Shown here: positions 40,672 to 43,373 of the stretch, one piece after another
Layout: each line of letters opens with the position of its first letter
Position numbering within the stretch: the first letter of the stretch is position 1
DNA from: Lactiplantibacillus songbeiensis
Lineage (GTDB): Bacteria; Bacillota; Bacilli; Lactobacillales; Lactobacillaceae
DNA length: 43,373 nucleotides
Reading direction: 5' to 3'
Assembly (NCBI RefSeq): GCF_005405125.1
Contig: NZ_BJDL01000033.1
Location: 1 to 43,373, forward strand
Program-made: the position numbers and the translations under genes
Notes under the pieces: generated by a model
The model's input: the letters and a program-made list of their open reading frames with translations, nothing else
Database searches by the model: none
What the model was told of the DNA's origin: nothing

Positions 40672-41325
40672 TTAGTCTTCTTCAGGAGTATGACTGAAGC
40701 GGGCTTTCAATGCGGAGACAATGGCTGGAATTAAGGAAATCACGATAATGCCAATGACGACTAATGAGAAGTGAGCTTTGACGAACGGAATGTTACCGAA
40801 GAAGTAACCCCCACCGCAACATAAGACGACCCATAGCACACAGCCGATGACGTTATAGCGAATGAATTGACGATATTGCATGCGGCTGCTAGCAGCGACG
40901 AATGGGACGAATGTCCGGATGATGGGCATAAAGCGGGCAATCGTGACGGTGATGCCACCGTGTTTGTCAAAAAACTTTTCAGATTTAGCAAGTTGTTTTT
41001 GATTAATCAGTTTCCCAAACCACGAGGTCCGTGTGAGGGCTTCACCCAGCGAATGACCGATTAAGAAGTTTAACGAATCGCCAGCTAGAGCAGCGAGTAA
41101 GAATAAGCCGACAAACGACCAGATGTGTAAGCCGTAAGTGGGGTTGGCAGCGAGCGCACAGGCTGCGAACAATAATGAATCCCCAGGTAGAAAGGGCAAG
41201 ATCACCGCACCAGTTTCAATGAAGATAATGGCAAAGAGGATTAAGTAAGTCCAGATACCGAAGCTGTTGACGATGGTGACCAGATGTTGATCAATGTGTA
41301 GTACGAAATCAACTAGAAAACTCAT
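40672..41325 (-). CDS. DedA-family membrane protein
   Basis: A 217-residue polytopic protein of the DedA/VTT family; relatives flip lipids such as undecaprenyl phosphate or phosphatidylethanolamine. The hallmark blocks are present: VILPFLPGDSLLFAACALA, GDSLNFLIGHSLG, F-x-[KR]-x-G-G (FFDKHGGITVTIARFMPIIR) and AASSRMQYRQFIRYN. The start at 41325 is chosen because TTGGAGGTAACC on the minus strand provides a strong site; the longer frame starts inside that site. Confidence 0.92.
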   Translation of the reverse strand: MSFLVDFVLHIDQHLVTIVNSFGIWTYLILFAIIFIETGAVILPFLPGDSLLFAACALAANPTYGLHIWSFVGLFLLAALAGDSLNFLIGHSLGEALTRTSWFGKLINQKQLAKSEKFFDKHGGITVTIARFMPIIRTFVPFVAASSRMQYRQFIRYNVIGCVLWVVLCCGGGYFFGNIPFVKAHFSLVVIGIIVISLIPAIVSALKARFSHTPEED

Positions 41326-41502
41326 GGTTACCTCCAAATAATGTTTAACTTTTTTATCTGATACAGCATACCAGATAATGCTTCGGAATACTATGACCCG
41401 TGATGAATCGCAACCGAAATATTAGGATTAAGAGAGTTTTACTAGTAATTCCCCGGATTCTCTTGTATTATCGAGTTATTCTATGAAGAAAAAGGTGATC
41501 TT

Positions 41503-42087
41503 GTGGCTTACCCACAATTAGATTTGTCCCAAGTTAAGGGACCTAAAGCAACGATTAAAACTAACTATGGCGACATTCAGGTGCAATTATTTCCAGAACA
41601 AGCACCTAAGAGCGTTGAAAACTTTGTCGGTTTAGCGAAAAAGGGGTACTACGATGGTATTATCTTCCATCGAATCATTCCCGATTTCATGATTCAAGGC
41701 GGTGACCCTACTGGGACTGGTGCAGGCGGTGAAAGCTTGTGGGGAAATCAGTTCGAAGATGAATTCTCACCCGAAGTCTTTAACATTCGTGGGGCCTTGT
41801 CAATGGCTAACGCTGGTCCGAACACTAACGGTAGTCAATTTTTTATCGTTCAAAACCATCATCTACAAGATGGTATGGCCGACCAAATGACTCAAGCCGG
41901 CTATCCAAAAGAAATTGTATCGGCTTATGGTCAAGGTGGGACGCCTTGGTTAGATTTCCGGCATACTGTTTTTGGTGCTGTTAGCGATGGGATGGATATC
42001 GTTGATACGATTGCGACTGTGAAGACAGGAATGCAAGATAAGCCAGTTAAAGATGTGGTCATCGAAACGATTACGATTACAGACTAA
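41503..42087 (+). CDS. cyclophilin-type peptidyl-prolyl isomerase
   Basis: A 194-residue cytosolic cyclophilin (no signal peptide or lipobox). Catalytic block [19 protein letters not shown], the [17 protein letters not shown] block and [12 protein letters not shown] are intact. An insertion (about residues 125-150; [17 protein letters not shown]) is typical of the Lactobacillus type. The start is GTG 41503 behind AAAGGTGAT. It catalyses proline cis-trans isomerisation in protein folding. Confidence 0.93.
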   Translation: MAYPQLDLSQVKGPKATIKTNYGDIQVQLFPEQAPKSVENFVGLAKKGYYDGIIFHRIIPDFMIQGGDPTGTGAGGESLWGNQFEDEFSPEVFNIRGALSMANAGPNTNGSQFFIVQNHHLQDGMADQMTQAGYPKEIVSAYGQGGTPWLDFRHTVFGAVSDGMDIVDTIATVKTGMQDKPVKDVVIETITITD

Positions 42088-42102
42088 AGTTTAACTTGGG
42101 GG

Positions 42103-42132
42103 GGCAGCTGCTTAAAGGCAGTTGCCTTTTTT
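42103..42132 (+). terminator. cyclophilin gene terminator
   Basis: GGCAGCTGC-TTAAA-GGCAGTTGCC and six T. Confidence 0.88.
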
Positions 42133-42142
42133 AGTACCACCG

Positions 42143-42172
42143 TTGTGAATTCAACAACTTTCAGGTTATAAT
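42143..42172 (+). promoter_or_regulatory. promoter of the S1-domain gene
   Basis: TTGTGA (42143-42148), 18 bp, TATAAT (42167-42172). Confidence 0.7.
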
Positions 42173-42224
42173 ATCTAGGATTGCAGTTTAGATAGAAAAC
42201 AAAAATTAAGTGAGGCGTATACGT

Positions 42225-42626
42225 ATGAGTGATTATCGAATTGGCATGCGGGTACATGGTCGTGTGACGGGCATTCAACCTTATGGGGCGTTTGTAACCT
42301 TAGATGCCGAACATCAAGGTTTGATTCACATTTCAGAATGTCACGAAGGTTATGTCAAAAGTATTACTGATTATCTAAAGGTTGGACAGGCGGTTGACGT
42401 GGTTGTTTTAGATATCGATGAGTACACGGGTAAGATTAGCTTGTCACTGCGCTGTGTTGAACATCAGCCACAACCGACGAATAGTGATTTAGAAATTTAT
42501 AAGACGTTTCGGCACAAGCATTTTTGGACTAATCGTCATGTGCATGCTGGTTTCGATCCCATTGCGACTCATTTGGATGGTTGGATTGAAGATTCATTGA
42601 ATCACTTAAAGGAAGGCGTGCATTAA
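42225..42626 (+). CDS. S1 RNA-binding-domain protein (general stress protein 13 / YugI-like)
   Basis: A 133-residue protein. One S1 domain spans about residues 5-75 (GMRVHGRVTGIQPYGAFVTL, QGLIHISECHEG, GQAVDVVVLDIDEYTGKISL), followed by a short C-terminal region (RHKHFWTNRHVHAGFDPIAT). The domain binds single-stranded RNA; YugI-type proteins associate with ribosomes. The ATG at 42225 (GAGG 9 nt upstream) is preferred over GTG 42210. It is coupled to the next gene (TAATG). Confidence 0.88.
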   Translation: MSDYRIGMRVHGRVTGIQPYGAFVTLDAEHQGLIHISECHEGYVKSITDYLKVGQAVDVVVLDIDEYTGKISLSLRCVEHQPQPTNSDLEIYKTFRHKHFWTNRHVHAGFDPIATHLDGWIEDSLNHLKEGVH

Positions 42627-43006
42627 TGAAGAAACAAGTTGCAGGTACGATTATGAGTGTCGATACAGATGGGGCTAGTTTCTTAGTTCAACAACAAGGC
42701 TCACAGTATTCGTTTTACAATTTTCCAGTGTTTACCGGTCAAACGCCTTTGGGCTCAGTTTTAAGTAAGTTACGTGAGGAGGTTGGGCTGGATGTCGACC
42801 AGTTACGTTTGTTTGATTCAGTCATTGCTGAGCTTGATGATGAAAAAGTGGCGTTGTTTGTTTTTAATAATCTAACCATTAACGATCATGTACGGGCTTT
42901 GTTTGCTAAGCAAGGCTTACAGTTTGTGGCCGGAAGTCAGTTACATCAGTTGTTTGAGAGTGTTCACGTTAATACGCAGCCCCTATTTGAACAATTATCA
43001 AAATAA
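42626..43006 (+). CDS. degenerate Nudix-like protein
   Basis: A 126-residue protein. The central segment SVLSKLREEVGLDVDQLRLF resembles the end of a Nudix helix (R-E-x-x-E-E-x-G-L), but the preceding G-x5-E part is missing, so hydrolase activity is doubtful. The first half (GASFLVQQQGSQYSFYNFPV) fits the Nudix beta strands. The ATG overlaps the stop of the S1 gene, suggesting joint function. An alternative reading is an unrelated small alpha/beta protein. Confidence 0.6.
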   Translation: MKKQVAGTIMSVDTDGASFLVQQQGSQYSFYNFPVFTGQTPLGSVLSKLREEVGLDVDQLRLFDSVIAELDDEKVALFVFNNLTINDHVRALFAKQGLQFVAGSQLHQLFESVHVNTQPLFEQLSK

Positions 43007-43020
43007 TTTTAAATAAAAGC

Positions 43021-43049
43021 TTGACCTGCATAGTAATTCTTGATAAGAT
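43021..43049 (+). promoter_or_regulatory. upstream promoter of the rRNA-type leader
   Basis: TTGACC (43021-43026), 17 bp, TAAGAT (43044-43049). About 140 bp upstream of the duplicated promoters; it could drive either the rRNA leader or a short unlisted RNA. A small hairpin AGCTA-CGAAA-TAGCT follows around 43070-43084. Confidence 0.6.
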
Positions 43050-43158
43050 ATTACTTGTCGCTGCGAGAGAGCTACGAAATAGCTAAACCACACGGCATAA
43101 GCAACGCTTGGATGATAAATGCAGATTGTATAAATATTCAATTTCTTTTAGAAAGTTG

Positions 43159-43187
43159 TTGACAGTTATCAATCAGTTTGTTATTCT
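43159..43187 (+). promoter_or_regulatory. rRNA-type promoter P1
   Basis: Perfect -35 TTGACA (43159-43164), 17 bp, TATTCT (43182-43187), in a duplicated module (see repeat). Confidence 0.8.
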
Positions 43188-43248
43188 TATAAACGTTGTG
43201 TTGAGGCAATCAACGTGCTACTTAATTAAATCAGTTTGAAAAAAGTTG

Positions 43249-43277
43249 TTGACACTTATGAGTCGCGATGGTAAACT
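43249..43277 (+). promoter_or_regulatory. rRNA-type promoter P2
   Basis: Perfect -35 TTGACA (43249-43254), 17 bp, TAAACT (43272-43277). Downstream, TTTGAAAACTGAACAAAG is a leader element typical of lactobacillus rRNA operons, which supports a 16S rRNA gene just outside the window. Confidence 0.85.
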
Positions 43278-43373
43278 GATTAAGTTGCGTTGAGGTAATC
43301 AACGAACGAACTTAGACCTTTGAAAACTGAACAAAGTTTCGACGAATCAAATGTGTAGGGTCTATCAATTCTT

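Larger units (their letters stand above)
43152..43305 (+). repeat. duplicated promoter module upstream of the rRNA operon
   Basis: AAAGTTGTTGACA..TTAT and TTGAGGCAATCAACG (first module, 43152-43215) recur as AAAGTTGTTGACACTTAT and TTGAGGTAATCAACG (second module, 43242-43305), with an offset of 90 bp. The stretch 43007-43151 holds the upstream promoter and otherwise nothing recognisable. Confidence 0.8.

Overview
The window looks like chromosomal DNA of a lactic acid bacterium of the Lactiplantibacillus plantarum group (or a close relative). This is inferred from gene content and order and from protein style; no database search was possible. The markers are the divergent pepQ/ccpA pair with a perfect cre site between them, the comGA-comGG / YtxK-type methyltransferase / ackA block, the yunD-yutD-yutF block, acetylated-DAP lysine genes, frequent TTG and GTG starts behind AGGAGG-like sites, and a tandem TTGACA-type promoter array at the right edge that looks like the front of an rRNA operon (the 16S gene lies outside).

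Left part (1-13.4 kb), core genome: a DUF2507/YslB protein, then glutamate racemase, a house-cleaning NTP pyrophosphatase and a YfcE-type phosphoesterase in one overlapping operon. Next come a CBS-pair protein of the c-di-AMP-binding DarB/CbpB type with dapD/dapH and an N-acetyl-DAP deacetylase, a MscS channel, and a DUF948/YtxH envelope-stress pair. A small graveyard follows: a frameshifted HicB-like gene and a MerR regulator broken by a 10-bp tandem duplication, the latter beside its apparently intact operator in front of an aldo/keto reductase. Then pepQ<>ccpA, a structured intergenic repeat, a TIM-barrel isomerase-like protein and a DsrE-like protein.

Middle part (13.4-26.7 kb), accessory island: a serine recombinase under a palindromic promoter, a 17-bp inverted repeat flanking a 96-bp segment with terminators, and then a run of exported proteins. 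These include lipoproteins and membrane-anchored proteins that share an unrecognised module of about 90-100 residues, two membrane proteins, and a secreted paralogue pair with almost identical signal-peptide DNA. At the right end is the clearest defence-type system: a type III toxin-antitoxin locus with a consensus promoter, three 35-nt direct repeats (antitoxin RNA), a terminator and a ToxN/AbiQ-family endoribonuclease gene. It is surrounded by small unknown genes, one with an in-frame amber stop, plus a decayed minus-strand gene and a small hydrophobic peptide.

Right part (26.8-43.4 kb), core genome: yebC, a ribokinase, the complete comG competence pseudopilus operon, the YtxK-like methyltransferase and acetate kinase, an amino acid permease, metallophosphoesterase, YunD, YutD, YutF and TIGR01906-type genes, DedA, a cyclophilin, an S1-domain protein and a degenerate Nudix-like protein. 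Three tandem promoters follow, two of them a duplicated module, reading out of the window.
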